64,000 nt of DNA from Progne subis subis (GCA_022316685.1 JAKJHU010000036.1:2987036-3051035); one strand, 5' to 3'; counted from the stretch's first letter, positions 13,191 through 25,957 are shown. Notes: generated by a model not told the origin, from the sequence alone. A program made the numbers and translations.

Positions 13191-16100
13191 CAAAACCGCA
13201 CACTCTTATCTGCTTGTGGCTGTAAAACACAGATTTGTTCTTCATCTTAAAGTCTATTAATCCCCCTCCCAAAAATTTTTAAAATACTTATGCCAGAAAG
13301 CATTGCAATACAGCTTTCCAGCTTAAGCTTGGAAAATAAAAAATCACTTACCTAGCTTTGCTTCATTTCTAGTGATTTTCTAACCTGATATGTTCCCTGT
13401 GTGTTAAGCTGGAAGTTTGGAAGAGGCACAGTTTCTCAGGATCCACAAAGATCAATAATAGTCAATTAAAGCTAGTCATATTCCAACCAAAATGTAATGA
13501 ACAATCTTCTAAAGTGTTATGCATCCTAAAAATCTTAATTTTCCTCTACACAGTCACAACAAATATTACCTAAAACCATAAGTGTATATAACAGAAGTAC
13601 TGTGGCAGAAGCAGTAAGTGTTGCTTTGAAGAGTGTTTGTAAACAAGAATCCCCAAAATGCTTAAAAGAAGTAGGATTATCACTTAAAATGACATCGCTT
13701 AGTAGTCCAAGCTGTACTAAAGGATGACTTCAACATTTAGTAGAACACAGCCTTTCAGTGAATCTTGGATTCAGTGTCTAATTTTGAAAACAGAGTTTAG
13801 AATTTGTTTCAAGTCACTTAAACAAGTAAAATTTCTAAGTTTATTCCTACTGAAAGTTCTCCCAGAAGATGGGCTGAATGTCAAGCACCCAGCAGCAACA
13901 CTACATCAACTGGTATTTTGTGAAGTTCTCCCTCAAATAAAATGATGCTGATCCACTGTGAAGGTTCAGCCTAAGTGAAACTTGCAGTAAAACCTCAGAA
14001 TTTAGAACACTGCCTTTACTTATTTATTTCTTTACTTAATTTTTAAGAATTAATGGTTTAAAGATCAAGGGCCAGCCTCTGTCCCATGTGCTATGTGCAG
14101 AACTCCCACTGTTGTCAGTGGGAGTATCACAAACATATCTGAGGCAAAATGTGACCTTTTTATGCACATAGCCTTTTTGGGTAACATCAGTATTTCAAAA
14201 CTGACTATCAATTAGATTTACATGAAGGGCAGTTTTGATAAAATAGCTTACAAGGAATAGAACATTGCGCTGACCTTCAGGGTGAATACTATCTTTTGTG
14301 AGCAAATTGTTCAATGAACTGAAATTGTGAATCCCCACAGATTTATTTTGTCATATAAACTGCTGTGGTGAGTATAAAATATGTATGCTCATTCTATGAG
14401 GATGAAATAAAGAAATGGGATGGGGATTTTGTGTAGAGTAAAAAAAAAAACCTTCAGCCAGGTTTGGGCACCTCTGTTAATAATCTGATTGGCACAGCAC
14501 AGGTTAGCTCCAGTTCCCACACCCCAGGTCAGACAGGTCGTGCCTGCCTTCAGAAAGATGTGCAGCCTCTCTGTGAGATCCATGTGCCCAACACCTCACC
14601 AAGGCAGCCATGAGGCTTTTAGATCAGAGCTGCCTTCAGGGCAGCCAGATTGGAACATGGGGCAGAAGAATTAGGATTTGCCAGTACCAGTCAGCCAATG
14701 CTGTGGGATTCAGCACAGGGTACTGGGAAAGTGATATGGATGCACATCTCCTATGGCAAGTGACAAAGCACAGACAGGGTTAATGTTGCTGCCCGCTTCA
14801 ACAACTACAGCCCTCAGCAGTTAACAAGTGATGTCCCAGCTCCAGAAACATCTTCACAAAAAACATAAGGAAAGTTGGTCCATCACGATAAGGCACAATA
14901 GGTGCAAATATTCTTGGAAAATACTGAAAGCTGTAATCCAACAGATGCATGGAAAGAATATATAAATTCTTCCCAAGATTTCATCTAAGACCAGAACTTG
15001 GCCTCCCTGGGTCATGGGCTTCTACATTCCTAGGATGCCTAGGCATGAGAAGGCCACAACTGTGACAGCTATATAACCACCACATATCCCCACGCGCTGA
15101 GAATATTTTGAAGATCCGGCTGGAACAGCCTGGACTAATAAAAATAAGGGATTTGCACTGAGATACTGCATGACCCATCCATGGAGGACAAAATTAACAT
15201 ACTCATATCCAGCCACATAAATCACAGAGATGACTAGCCATTCCCATCTACCTTCTGAAGATACAGCAATTTATAGAACACAAAAGTAATTCCATGCAAT
15301 CAGGATGTCAAAGGAGAGGAGAAAAGTGCTTAAAATGCATATCTCACATCAAAAAACTAATACGTAATATGATATCTTTGCTTTTTCAAGTGGCTCTAGA
15401 TTTATTGAAGCAGATTTTCATCTGAAGTAAATCAACATCCTTCATTATATCAATTAGCAATCTTTTCCTGACTCTCATTAGATGGTGACTGGGATGCTAA
15501 AATGCCCGAGGTCAGGAAGCACTAGGGAAGTCTCAGGAGGACACACATCATTGTTAGGAGACTTCCTGCTCCCCAAACAGGCAGAAACTACTGCTCAAGA
15601 AAGAGCAGATGCCCTTATGAAAGGTGTTTATATTTAATGCTTATGGGAAAAAGATGGATTCTTAGAGTTAATGAATAGTTTTCTTTGGAGTAGGAGAAAG
15701 TGAAATTCAGTACAAATCAGCCAAAATAATTTTTAGGTTTTGTGGGTTTTTCACTGGCTGGCAAAACAAGCCAACTAAGTAGCTAAGTAGCAAAGGTTAA
15801 ATAAAGGCTTTTAAATTTGGCTTATCAGGCAGGACCACTGACAGTAGTACGACTTCAATCCATAAAAGCAGAATAAAACTTTAGAGCTTTACATGACATT
15901 CAAATTATCTCTGCAAAGAGCTTCTCCTGGTGCTGAAAAATAGTGCTTGCTTCATAGTGCTCTGCAACACTTCAGAGCAAGGACTTCCACAAATAAGTGC
16001 TTCTGATGTGCGGTTTTCAGTCTGATTTTGCATTTGGCAGACACTGATGTTAAACACCTGCAGATTTTAAAGCAAACAAAGAAACCGAAGCAAATACTGG

Positions 16101-16989
16101 TCTTTGGAAGAAAAAAAAAAATAGGGTCACTTTAGCAGAAGTAGATAATGTGAAGTTTACAAACAAAGGAAAGATAATAAGCCAGAGTTAGAAAAGTAAG
16201 AATTTTGTCTGAAACTGGGTTTGTGATTTCTGAATATTTGGTCTAGTGACAAATAGCTGGTTAGGTACCATCATAGTTTAAGAACACTTTTAGAAGATTA
16301 CAGGATTATTATCCTTTTATAGAAAGAACTTTAACAGATGTCTGTCCTTCCCTCAAACCTGCCAACTCAGTTTCATGGTTTGTTTTTTTCTTTATTCTCC
16401 AGCCAAGCTCCTTCAGCTTTCCAGATCGTGAAGTTTTATTTGCAGTTTGCAGAAACAATAATATAAGAAACTTCTAACCTGGCTTTCCATCACTTAACTT
16501 CCAAACAGAATAAATCTTGAGAGAAAATTTGCTTTGTACAAGCATACAAATCTCTGATTCACTGACCATGAAATCCCCATCCTGTCAGGATCAAGATTTG
16601 TATTCCTCTCTGTATTGCAGCATATCTGCTGAACCAGACCTGTCACTGCTAACACCTAAACTTTTCATGTCTTCTTGCCAAGTTGGTGAGGAGGGCTTTT
16701 AACTAAATTTGCCAAAGGAAGGTAACCTCAGTCCATGCCACTCCAACCAGTTTGATGCCATAGCCAGCCACAGATACCCAGAGCCTGGAGGGGAATAGCA
16801 TGCCAGCATAAGCGCCTGGAGGGCAGCACAAAGGAGTCCCAGCCACTCCAACCAGTGTCAGATTTTTCAGGGTCCCAGCCTAAATGCTTCTGTGCAAGCA
16901 CATGCAGCATGGAGAGTAAAAAGGAGGAGTTAGAGTCGTGTCCATGCCTGCAGCACCACCGTCTTATTGAATCTCCACGTTAGAAGGAT
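13191..16989. other. unique DNA, no gene
   Basis: Apart from the hairpin core at 14102-14125, I see no repeat family here. A and T runs are short. A segment at about 16730-16930 is GC-richer and contains 'cactccaaccag' twice (about 16739 and 16845), which may be a small internal duplication. The 60-70 codon open frames have no recognisable similarity. Confidence 0.5.
14102..14125. repeat. hairpin core of an old amniote palindromic repeat
   Basis: Arms 'actcccactg' (14102-14111) and 'cagtgggagt' (14116-14125) pair perfectly around a 4-nt loop. The motif closely resembles the 'actcccattga...tcaatgggagt' cores of old palindromic non-autonomous elements widespread in turtle, crocodilian and bird genomes. 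The family assignment is from memory of the motif and the outer boundaries are not visible. Confidence 0.5.
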
Positions 16990-17362
16990 GTGCACCTGTG
17001 CGAGTGGGTCCAGAGGAGGGCCACAGAGATGATCAGAGGATGGGAACACCCCTCCCCTGGACATGGGCTGAGAAAGTTTGGGTTGTTCAACCTGGGAAAC
17101 AGAAGGATACAGTGAGACCTTATAGCAGTGTTCCAGCATCTAACAGGGATAACATAAGTTGAAGCAAGATAGATTTAGATTAGATATTAGGAAGAAATTG
17201 ATGACTGTGAGGATGCAAGGCACTGAAATAGGTTGCCCAGGGAACTTGTGGATGCCCCAACCCTGAAGTGTTCAAGATCAGGATGAGGCACTGAGCTACC
17301 TTGATCTAGTGAAAGGTGCCCCTGCCAAACCAGGGGCTTTGGCACTAGATTATCCAGGGTTC
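16990..17362 (+). repeat. CR1 LINE, 3' region, plus orientation
   Basis: From 'gcgagtgggtccagaggagg' (17000) the sequence follows the avian CR1 3' region in sense orientation. Recognisable pieces include 'gccacagagatgatcagagg', 'gttgttcaacctgg', 'gaccttatagcagtgttcc', 'ttagatattaggaagaa', 'aggttgcccagg' and 'gatctagtgaaaggtgcccctgcc'. It stops near 17362 before the octamer tail, so both ends are missing. Divergence is moderate and no open frame is kept. Confidence 0.9.
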
Positions 17363-17611
17363 CTAATAATTTAAACTTTGTAAAGGTACTCATGGAATAG
17401 TACCATGTTGTGTGTGTTATAGTGGTTACAAAGTAAATATTTATGAAAGTATATATTCCTTTGGTAATAAACACATCTACTAGAATATTTTCTCTTTGAT
17501 AAAAAAATTGGGTTATAGTCTAATGCAAGTTCAGTTAGTTTACCTAAAGTTAGATACATATTTAATTTTTGGCATTTCCATTTCAATTTAATTTTAATGC
17601 ACGTTGGTGTG

Positions 17612-17613
<2 letters not shown>

Positions 17614-17656
<43 letters not shown>
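17614..17656. repeat. poly(T) tract, T43
   Basis: There are 43 uninterrupted T residues. If read as a poly(A) tail it would mark a retrocopy on the minus strand lying to its right, but 17657 onward shows no obvious polyadenylation signal or gene-like sequence. It is more simply a homopolymer microsatellite. Confidence 0.95.
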
Positions 17657-17660
<4 letters not shown>

Positions 17661-20600
17661 GTATAACCGGTAGCTACAATATAAGAAAAAAATTATATTC
17701 ATCTTTCCCCTTCTGAAGGGATAGGTCTGAACAGTAGTTCAGTCTGGAACTCTAAAGCATCTGGGTGACAGAAATGAACCTGTAAATGAGCCATATCTAT
17801 AAAATAAGACCGCAGCTCCCTGATAAATATACAACAGATTTCAGAAGAACTTTTTGAAGGGTTAGTGCCTACCAATCGAAAACTATTTTTAAGTTTTTTT
17901 TTTTAATTCTATCTTGAAAAAAATTTCTATGTAACCTCTCCTTCATGAAGGATGGTGCAGCCAGACAAGAGTGGCTGATTTGTTATCCTTTTCCTTGGCT
18001 TTGCTTGGTTCTGCAGTCTGAGATGCTTCATGCTCTTAAACGAATTGATTTCTGCTCTGCAATTCAGTGGGGAATTATGTCATCCACTTTGCTGTTACTG
18101 TCACACACAGCTGATACTGTATTTCTCCATCTTACCAGGCAACTATCATCAGTTTTGCCTTTATCAATTCAAAAAATTATTTAGATTTTGAAAATACTTT
18201 TTCTAAATGAACGTCCTGGGTTTGATTCCAACTCTTGGCAACAGCTTTAGAATCTCCCTTTTCTTGCATGGAAGTCTCTTCACAGATTAACTTCTGCTCA
18301 AAGGTCTGAACACAAAAAGTCATATCCTGTCTTTTGGTTTCTTATTCACATGAAAACTGGAAAGAGCTCCTCCCAACAGGCTTCCAGATACTATCTTAAT
18401 ATTTACAAATAGACACAACCATGCCCATGTTAAAAAAAACCCCAAAAAGTGTATATTTAATTTTCAAAAATTATTTATCTATATGAAACATTCCATTTCT
18501 AGGTAAAAATAAAAATAACCACTTATTTTAAAAACTATTGCTTTGAGCCATTTTAATAAAAATACAACAAAGGAAAAACGGACTAGTCTCGAAATATCTC
18601 TCATGAAAACAGTGCTCCACTTTAAATGCAGAACAGTGTTTCACAATGTTGCTTATACTGATGAATAAATTTAAAGTTTCTACCAGCAGTAATTGCTTAT
18701 CTCTCCTTGCTTAATCCCCAGGTGAACGCTGTTTTTATATAAAATAGAAACCAACCTGGAGAATCCTGTTCGAGACACATTTTACAGACCAAGCAGACTC
18801 TTCATCTGGTTTGGCTGCTATTTTCAATTCTAGTCCCTAAATGCATATTTACATGAAGTTCAATGCTCTGAATTTCTCATGCACTTCACAGCAGTACTAT
18901 TTCAAAGTTGTGTAAGCCAATGCATGATAACAAGAAAAAAAAGTATTTGTACAGACTGTAAAATGGAGAAAACAGCAACAGCTGCAATAAAGGCTGCCTT
19001 GCCAAGTGGTACATGCCAGGGCTTGAATAAATTACACTATAATTGGGTAAAAAACACTGGATATTAACAGAGAACATTATATCATGCTATTAACTGGTAA
19101 TATATAATAAAGAGATATAACAGGACATGATAGAAACCAGTTTAAAAAGTAAATTGACAAATAATATGCTTTCATTTAGAGTTATCAGAAATTAATGGTG
19201 TTCCCATGATTTCAAGCATTTTCTCTCCATTACAACCTTTTGGCTTTGTTCCAAACTTAAAACTTTGTTTTTAATGGACATTAGGAACACACACACAGAG
19301 TATCAATTGTCAAATAATCTTTTAGTCTTAGACAGCAGAGCCTTAAAGGGTGTTTTCAGCATCAGCTAATTAACTATTTTGACCATGTCAGCGTTATTAC
19401 AGCCGTACATTACCTCAAAATAAAACAAAACAGCAACAATAAGAAAATAAATTGATTTAGGTAAAATTAAAAATACATTCTCATTATAGAAGCTTTTTCT
19501 CTCATTGAAAGGCCACAGTTCACAGCTTGCAACAAAAGGAACATTTTGTAACTGCATCCAATTGATACAACCATAAGCATACGTCTGCTCACTGAGGAAA
19601 TCTGCTGCACCAGGCAACCAAAGAAAGCAAGGCCAGCACTCTTAAAATAAGACATGATTCAGGTTGCAACTGTGGCTGCTAAGAGACAGATGCTACCAAA
19701 ATAAATATAAGGAAAAAAATAAGCAGAAGTGGATATAACGTTTACTCTCAGGTACCAAGTTCTGCCCAGTGAGAAAATCCAGAGCACCTTGTGGATTACG
19801 GTAGTTGTCACAGGATCTCTAAGAGTTCCAGGAAAACTGCTGCCAGTATGGGCATCAGGAAAAAAACGTACTCCAAATTAATTCACTACCTTACTAGAGC
19901 TAAATTGCCTGTTTCAGATGAAAAGTAGATCCCTTATTCAAAATCTCTTGATCCTTCCATGGCTAAGTCACCAGAGAGCCATGGGTCAGGGATTGCAGAC
20001 TACCCATCTCAGGACAACACATGGAAGCAGATATTCTAAAATAGGAAGAGGTACCAAGTTCCCATCAAATTCCACAATGGGCACACTGGAAGGAAGTGAC
20101 ACACTGTGACTCAATTTAAAGACTTTTTCTTCTCTTCCAGAGAAGCTGGCTAAAATATGTTAACTGCTAGTAAAGTGTTCCTACAGTCCTCATAGAGAAA
20201 ATCCACTCCACCTCCATTCACAATAGGTAGATTTGCGAAATATTGAATATTACAAGTTGTCGTAATGAGTTTTTGATAATTAAATTAGGAAAAAACAGCT
20301 TCATGTAAATTTCTCCTGCTGTAGATCCTACCTAGAGTGCACAGTTTATGGCACTTGCTCAGCCATTCACTCCACAGGACCATTTGCTTCTTGACAACAA
20401 GTGCCTGTTTCCTGATCCTTGCTCTGTCCAAAAAAACCCCTTTCAGATATGCTGTTTCAAACTTCTGATGACTAACCAGTAACACCAAGGTTAAATTAAT
20501 AACAATCTTGATACAGAAATGTGGTTTATTTAAAATGTAAACACATTAAGATCCATTATCATATGATATATGGCTAATTTGTGTACTACATTCCCTGGAA

Positions 20601-20916
20601 TTATGGTTTAAAAGACGCATTTTAGCAGATAATCTACAGCATAGTTTATTCTCCATAATGTTACTCATGGGAATTTTACATTCCATTCAGTTTTCTATTT
20701 TATGCTCGTGATTTAAGTACTTATGCTAATATTACTAATAGTTCAGTGCTCCAAGGCAATATGTGCTTGAAAAGTAAAAAAAAAAAAAAAAAAAGAGCAA
20801 AGAGCAAAAAAGAACTATTTGCTTTCAATGTTTCAGCTAAGGATTAACATTTCTATGTTACCTTATTATTAAGAACTTCAGGCAGTTTTGCTGTAGGATT
20901 TAGACAGCTGAGTGAA
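17657..20916. other. AT-rich unique DNA, no gene
   Basis: I see no LINE, LTR or gene similarity here. It includes an A19 run (20776-20794) and short A-rich stretches. Open frames of 60-83 codons are unrecognised and match chance expectation. Confidence 0.6.
20776..20794. repeat. poly(A) run, A19
   Basis: Nineteen consecutive A residues are followed by 'gagcaaagagc'. This is simple-sequence DNA without an associated element. Confidence 0.95.
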
Positions 20917-21930
20917 ATAGAATCACTAAATCACAGAATCTCAGAGGAAAAGACCTCTGAGATCACCAAGTCAAACCTCTGACTGATCACTACCTTGTCA
21001 TCCAGACCATGGCACTAGGTGCCACTTCCAAGCATACCTTGACCCCCTCCAGGAATGGTGACTGCACCACGTCTCTGGGCTGTCCAGAAACAAACCCCCT
21101 AGAGTCTCCTTTCTGGGAGTTGTAAGGAGTGATAAGGTCCTCTCTGAGCCTCCTTTTGTCCAGGATAAACACCCCCAACTGCCTCAGCTGCTCCTCACAA
21201 GACTCAGGCTCCACACCCTTCACTAGTTCCATTGCCCTTTTCTGGACTTACTCCAGCAAATGCGTTGTCCTTTTTGCAGTGAGAGGCCAAAACTGGACAC
21301 AGAATTTGAGTTCAGGCCCCACCAGTGCCTAGTACAGGGGGACAGTCACTGCCCTGCTCCTGCTGGCCACACCATTGCTGACACAGGCCAGGATGCCATC
21401 GGCCTTCTTGGCCACCTGGGCACACACTGGCTCATGTTCAGCTGCTGTTGACCAGCACTCCCAGGTCCTTTTCCACTGGGCAGCTTTCCAACCACTCTTC
21501 CTTCCCCCTAGCCTGTAGCACTGTATGTAGGGAGTTGTTGTGACCCAGGTGGAGGACCTGGCACTGGGCTTGGTTGAATCTCACACCATTGGCCTCTGCC
21601 AATGATCCAGCCTGTCCAGATCCCTCTGCAGAGCCTTTCTACCCTCCAGCAGATCAACACTCCCACCCAACTCAGTGTCATCCATAAATTTATTGAGGAT
21701 GCACTCAGTCCCCTTATCCAGGGCACCAGTAAAGACATTAAACAGGACTGGCTCCAATACTGAGCCTTGGGAAACCCCACTAGTGACCAGCTGGATGTGA
21801 CTCCATTCACCACTCTCTGGGCCTGGCCATCCTGCCCGCTTGTACCCAGCAAGAAGTGCACCTGTCCAAGCCAAGGGATGACAGTTTCTCCAGAAGAATG
21901 CCATGGACTGTAGCAAAGGCTTTGGGTAAA
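20917..21930 (-). repeat. CR1 LINE, about 1 kb, 5'-truncated, minus orientation
   Basis: The left edge, 'atagaatcactaaatcacagaatctcag', is the inverted CR1 tail. The rest follows the avian CR1 reverse complement: 'catggcactaggtgccac', 'ccaggataaacacccccaac', 'ccaggatgccat.ggccttcttggcc', 'gttcagctgctgttgaccag', 'tccactgggcagctttcc', 'gtgacccaggtggaggacct', 'atgatccagcctgtccagat' and 'cagatcaacactcccaccc'. It contains the 3' untranslated region plus the C-terminal third of ORF2. Similarity ends at about 21930, just after the reverse-complemented 'AF..V' codons of the reverse transcriptase. It is a dead, 5'-truncated insertion. Confidence 0.95.
21581..21930 (-). pseudogene. CR1 ORF2 reverse-transcriptase fragment, frameshifted
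   Basis: Translation of the minus strand gives C-terminal RT palm motifs. The longest open stretch (21916-21581) contains [14 protein letters not shown] followed by FMDDTELGG. The second is the CR1 F-x-DD catalytic block with both aspartates kept (21677-21688) and M in place of the usual A. The preceding conserved piece ([23 protein letters not shown]) lies in a different frame, so at least one frameshift separates it. The piece between, [14 protein letters not shown], is in a third frame. In a live element this enzyme would copy CR1 RNA at the target site; here it cannot be made. Confidence 0.9.
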
Positions 21931-22312
21931 AAAAAATACAGTGGAATATGAGATTTTAGATCAGAAGGAAAACACAAAAAAAAATAGCTAATTAGTTTGT
22001 TATCCACACATTTCCCTACTTTAAATGCTTTCTTTACTTCCACAACTGTTGCTGGCCTTAACTTCATGGAAATCCTCAAATGATCTGCGCCTTTGCTTAA
22101 GCCACTCAAGGGAGCACAAGCCACCAGTCTGACTCAGCCACAGGCAGCAAGACTCAGTTCTGCTCCCACAGATGGTCACAGAAGCAGAGCTCTCTATCCT
22201 ACTTCTGTGAACAGCATAGCAAGGAAAACTGCTCTTACATTTTGGGAATGTTCAGCCACCAACCTTCCCGCCCTTTTGAGGAATGAGACCTTTGCAACAC
22301 GATACTCCACTG
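21931..22312. other. spacer between two CR1 copies
   Basis: About 380 bp of sequence without recognisable repeat similarity separate the truncated 5' ends of two oppositely oriented CR1 copies. It begins with a short A run (about 21929-21937). Confidence 0.55.
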
Positions 22313-22416
22313 AACAACCTGATCTAGTGAGCAGCCTCCCTCTACATGGCAAGGGGGTTAGAACTAGAGTATTTTAAGGTCCCTTCCAATCTATGCCTTT
22401 TTATAATACTATGATA
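22313..22416 (+). repeat. CR1 LINE, 3'-terminal fragment, plus orientation
   Basis: 'caacctgatctagtgagcag', 'ctacatggcaagggggttag', 'attttaaggtcccttccaat' and the decayed tail 'ttataatactatgata' match the avian CR1 3' end in sense orientation. Only about the last 100 bp are present. Confidence 0.9.
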
Positions 22417-22751
22417 TTTTGTCTCTCCACAGTACTACAGCTAATTAAAAAACCCAAACCCATAAAGAAAAATATTCTGTTAAAATCCAGTTAAAACCAG
22501 TTATGTTTTTTATGATAGCTGCCAAACTTCAACTGCTGAATCTCATGCTCACATTTGTTTTAAAACTTGTAACCTTTGAAATACCTGAGAAACTTCATTG
22601 TAAATATTACTTTACTCAAACTGTGCCTCCTGCTTTGGCATAGCAGTGACTGTGCACTGGTCCTGATTTCCTAGACTGCAGATTTAAGTTCTTGTCCCTT
22701 TTTAGGACTTGCTTTTGCATTCTCTGATAGTGAGCATCTTGGTATGAACAC

Positions 22752-22754
<3 letters not shown>

Positions 22755-22804
<50 letters not shown>
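22755..22804. repeat. (AT)25 microsatellite
   Basis: Twenty-five uninterrupted AT units. Open frames on the minus strand that read as poly(Tyr-Ile) here are artefacts of this repeat. Confidence 0.98.
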
Positions 22805-22808
<4 letters not shown>

Positions 22809-23695
22809 ACATCTGAAAGACTGTAGTGCCCTGAAACACTGGTTTTGGCCACAAAGCTGGCTTAAGATTCTTGCTCTTTTCATCCCTTTGTCCCACACAT
22901 GGCAGTGGAACAAAAGCTGCAGCATGGTATGGTTTGTACATGGGAAAGGGAGGGGTTGGGAGCATAGAGATGGTGGCAGGACTGTCCTAGAATGATTTTT
23001 TTGGCAGAAGCTGTGTCCTCAGCTTCATCTGCTTTGAAAACCCTCTGACACTACAGATGTGTCTTAAGTAACACATAGGCTCAAGTAGCTCACTAAACAG
23101 TGGCAATAGGAATTTGGTTTCAGGAAGCCACTGGGAATGAAAGGAAACAAGAGTAGAGAGCTTTTTTCTTTTTTAATGCTTGCACATTTTCTTTTATTGC
23201 CAGACTGCCCTTCCTGGAAAATTACTTCAAAAGCAATACTGCCCTCAAGTTTATAGAGTGTTAAAACTTACCTCATTAACAAAAAAATGAATTGTATGGG
23301 TACAGAGATCTAACTGTGAAAGGCAAAATTCAATTGCTTTTCTGGTTTACTTCACAAAGTGCATTAGAACCTAGCTGAAATCAGTGAAATATCTGTTAAG
23401 TTTGGGCACAAGCATACTTGTAAAGAACACAATGAAAAAGCACAATTACAGAAGAAAGAGGTTAATCACTCTTACAACAATATACAGAATAAGCAGCAAC
23501 TACACCTAAGTAACTTACTAGTATAGTTACTATTTAATCTATCCTTAATTGTGTCGGCAATTTTTAGTAATTCACTGTTCTTGACTAAATCTAACTAGAA
23601 TTGTTACCTCCTCTGAGACCATTTGAAAACGTAATGGACACTTATTTGGTTTTGAAGACTAAATAGAATGTAAACTACGGGCTCTGTAAGGTTCC

Positions 23696-23713
23696 TTATT
23701 ATTATTATTATTA
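23696..23713. repeat. (TTA)6 microsatellite
   Basis: Six perfect TTA units flanked by T-rich sequence. Confidence 0.9.
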
Positions 23714-23970
23714 TTTTTAGTTTCACAGTTTCACATTTTTAGTTCCAATTCACATGCTTAAACGCTCAAAACAAAGTCCTGACACTCTCGCTTTCTCTGC
23801 AGCACAGCATGGTGGGAGATGCATTTCTTCACAAACAATGAGGTCAATTTTGTTTCTTTTCTGAGATGCCCAAAGTATAATTTCTGCTAAAATTAATATA
23901 TACTTGTGTGCTGGCTGATCTTATGACTGATTTCTAGTTGTTTTGACAGCTGCAGATGTAGTATGGGCTG

Positions 23971-24025
23971 CCCCTGAAGTCAGTAGAAAACTTGTCACTA
24001 ACTTTAGTGGGAGTTAGAGCAGGAG
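23971..24025. repeat. remnant of an old amniote palindromic repeat
   Basis: 'cccctgaagtcagtagaaaa' (23971-23990) and 'cactaactttagtgggagtt' (23996-24015) form a degenerate inverted pair: 'ctgaagtcagt' against the complement of 'actaactttag', 9 of 11 matching. The pattern is that of the ancient 'tgaagtcaatgg...ccattgacttcagtggga' palindromic elements shared among amniotes. The family assignment rests on motif recognition only. Confidence 0.5.
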
Positions 24026-25896
24026 TTTTACAAGCTGCATTTAAGAGTTAAGAGTTTAACAAGTCCTTAGAGGCTTCATGGACCTAAAACATTTCTAAAG
24101 CATGTCTTTTCCTTTTATTCTGAACAGATTTGTAATGTTGCAAAGCAGAGGCTTCTTCAATCATCACATCAACAAAAAAAACCATCAGCAGACCATCACC
24201 TCAGCCTCTGAGGTATCTTTAGGTTTGAAAACTTGCCCCAACGAAAATTTTATCACTCAATAATACTTATATGATATTTGAACACAGAACAATGCAGGGT
24301 TTAAATGCTTTTTTGGAGCATCATTAAGCAGAAATTTGTAGCTGATTATTTAATATTAGTGTTTCAATAATTATTTCAGTATTTATTAAACTTTGTGATT
24401 ACATGAGTGGGTAATATTAAAACTACAGAAAGTTTTAAAGTTTCATCCTTTTGCCATATCTTTGGTTTTGCTTCTATGGCTGCACACAGTTATTTTTGGT
24501 AAGGATGGGGTAAAACGTATAATCAGGGAAAGTCTCGTACTTCCAATGTATTAATCCAGAATATCTTCAGATATTTCAATTCCTGATAGTGTGTCCCACA
24601 TGATTTGTGTCACTAGCCACTCCCATTTAATTAAAAAAGGTTTCTGGGTTATTTAAATTGAACTCTTACACTGATGAACTCCGCTTTCCATGCCAACAAC
24701 CTTCAAGGTGCGGTGGAACAGAACTACAAGTCATTTTCTCCTCCAGATTAATGGCAAATGCAATGAAAATGTAGGAATAATGAACATATCATGCTATATG
24801 ACAAAGCAAAAAATGATTGTGTTCCAATCTGATTAAAAGAAAATTAATTTAGTTCTCAGGTTATCACATGGTGCAAAAATGAAAAGTTGAAGATTTCACT
24901 AAAAACTGTTGAAGGACAGAATAATATCTTTCACTACTTTTACTTCAGTTTATGGTGACTATTCTGCCATTTGTCTAGACTAAATTTGCTACAGTTGGAT
25001 TATGAGGAAGGAGATGGTTGAAGAGAGAAATAGTTGTTTAATTTACATTCTCCTCAACACTACTGGAGTTAAAATAGTCATAAACCATGCTTCATGTCAG
25101 AAATAGGGGTTAAGGTTGATGCACTTGGATTGGGGTGGCTGTGGCTGTGAATCCCTGGTACCACCTGGCATCACAGTGATAATTTGAGAAAGCACCACTA
25201 CATTGCCACCAATCTTCAGAAAATAAGACATCAGCAAAACAGTTAATTTTCACTTAATTTCAATTAGTACATAGCTAACTATAGCTGGACTACAGAGTAA
25301 TCCATGGTGGCAAAAGGTGGCATGTGACTTCTGTGACAAGTGACATATGTGATGACATCAGTGGGCTTATCCTGACTGGGACCATGTTTATTGCTGTAAT
25401 AGTTGAATATGCAATGGGCATTATATTAGTAACAGAGAAGATCTACTATGCAAATCTTATGTCTTCCTCAAGTAAGAATGAGAATTTTTTTCCCCCAAAT
25501 TTAGTATTTTCACACTGCTTCTGCTAAAAGTAGAGTAGAAAACATCAGCCACAGACAGCACAATAAAAATAAATTTATATGATTCCCCACTTATTATATA
25601 CTTAATATATGAAATATTACTGTAGTAGTATATTATTGTGATAACAGTGCTACCATACATATATTTACTTAATATTTACTTGCTATGGTAATCATTAAGT
25701 TCACTTGGACCTACCTTAAGTGGCGAGGTTATCTTGTTAATATTTTTGGCAAGTGACACTCTACATTGGTTGGCTTTTCAAGAATCAAAATGAAACTCAT
25801 GCAAGCATGATTATACTATGAGTATTGCTGTTTTCTGGAAATTAATGACAAGATGATAAATTTGAATTTTTGAAGAAAAATATCATTAGTTATGTG

Positions 25897-25926
25897 AAAC
25901 CTACAACTGGTAAAACCTACAACTGG
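25897..25926. repeat. short tandem duplication, 16-bp period
   Basis: 'aaacctacaactgg' occurs at 25897-25910 and again at 25913-25926, separated by 'ta'. It is probably a recent replication-slippage duplication. Confidence 0.9.
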
Positions 25927-25952
25927 AAAGCATCAGTTTACAATCAAGTGGA

Positions 25953-25957
<5 letters not shown>

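Noticed and set aside
22420..22434. 'tgtctctccacag' as a splice acceptor
   Set aside because: The downstream sequence is A-rich with no sustained frame or donor.
22616..22965. Minus-strand frames with long Tyr-Ile repeats
   Set aside because: They simply translate the (AT)25 microsatellite.
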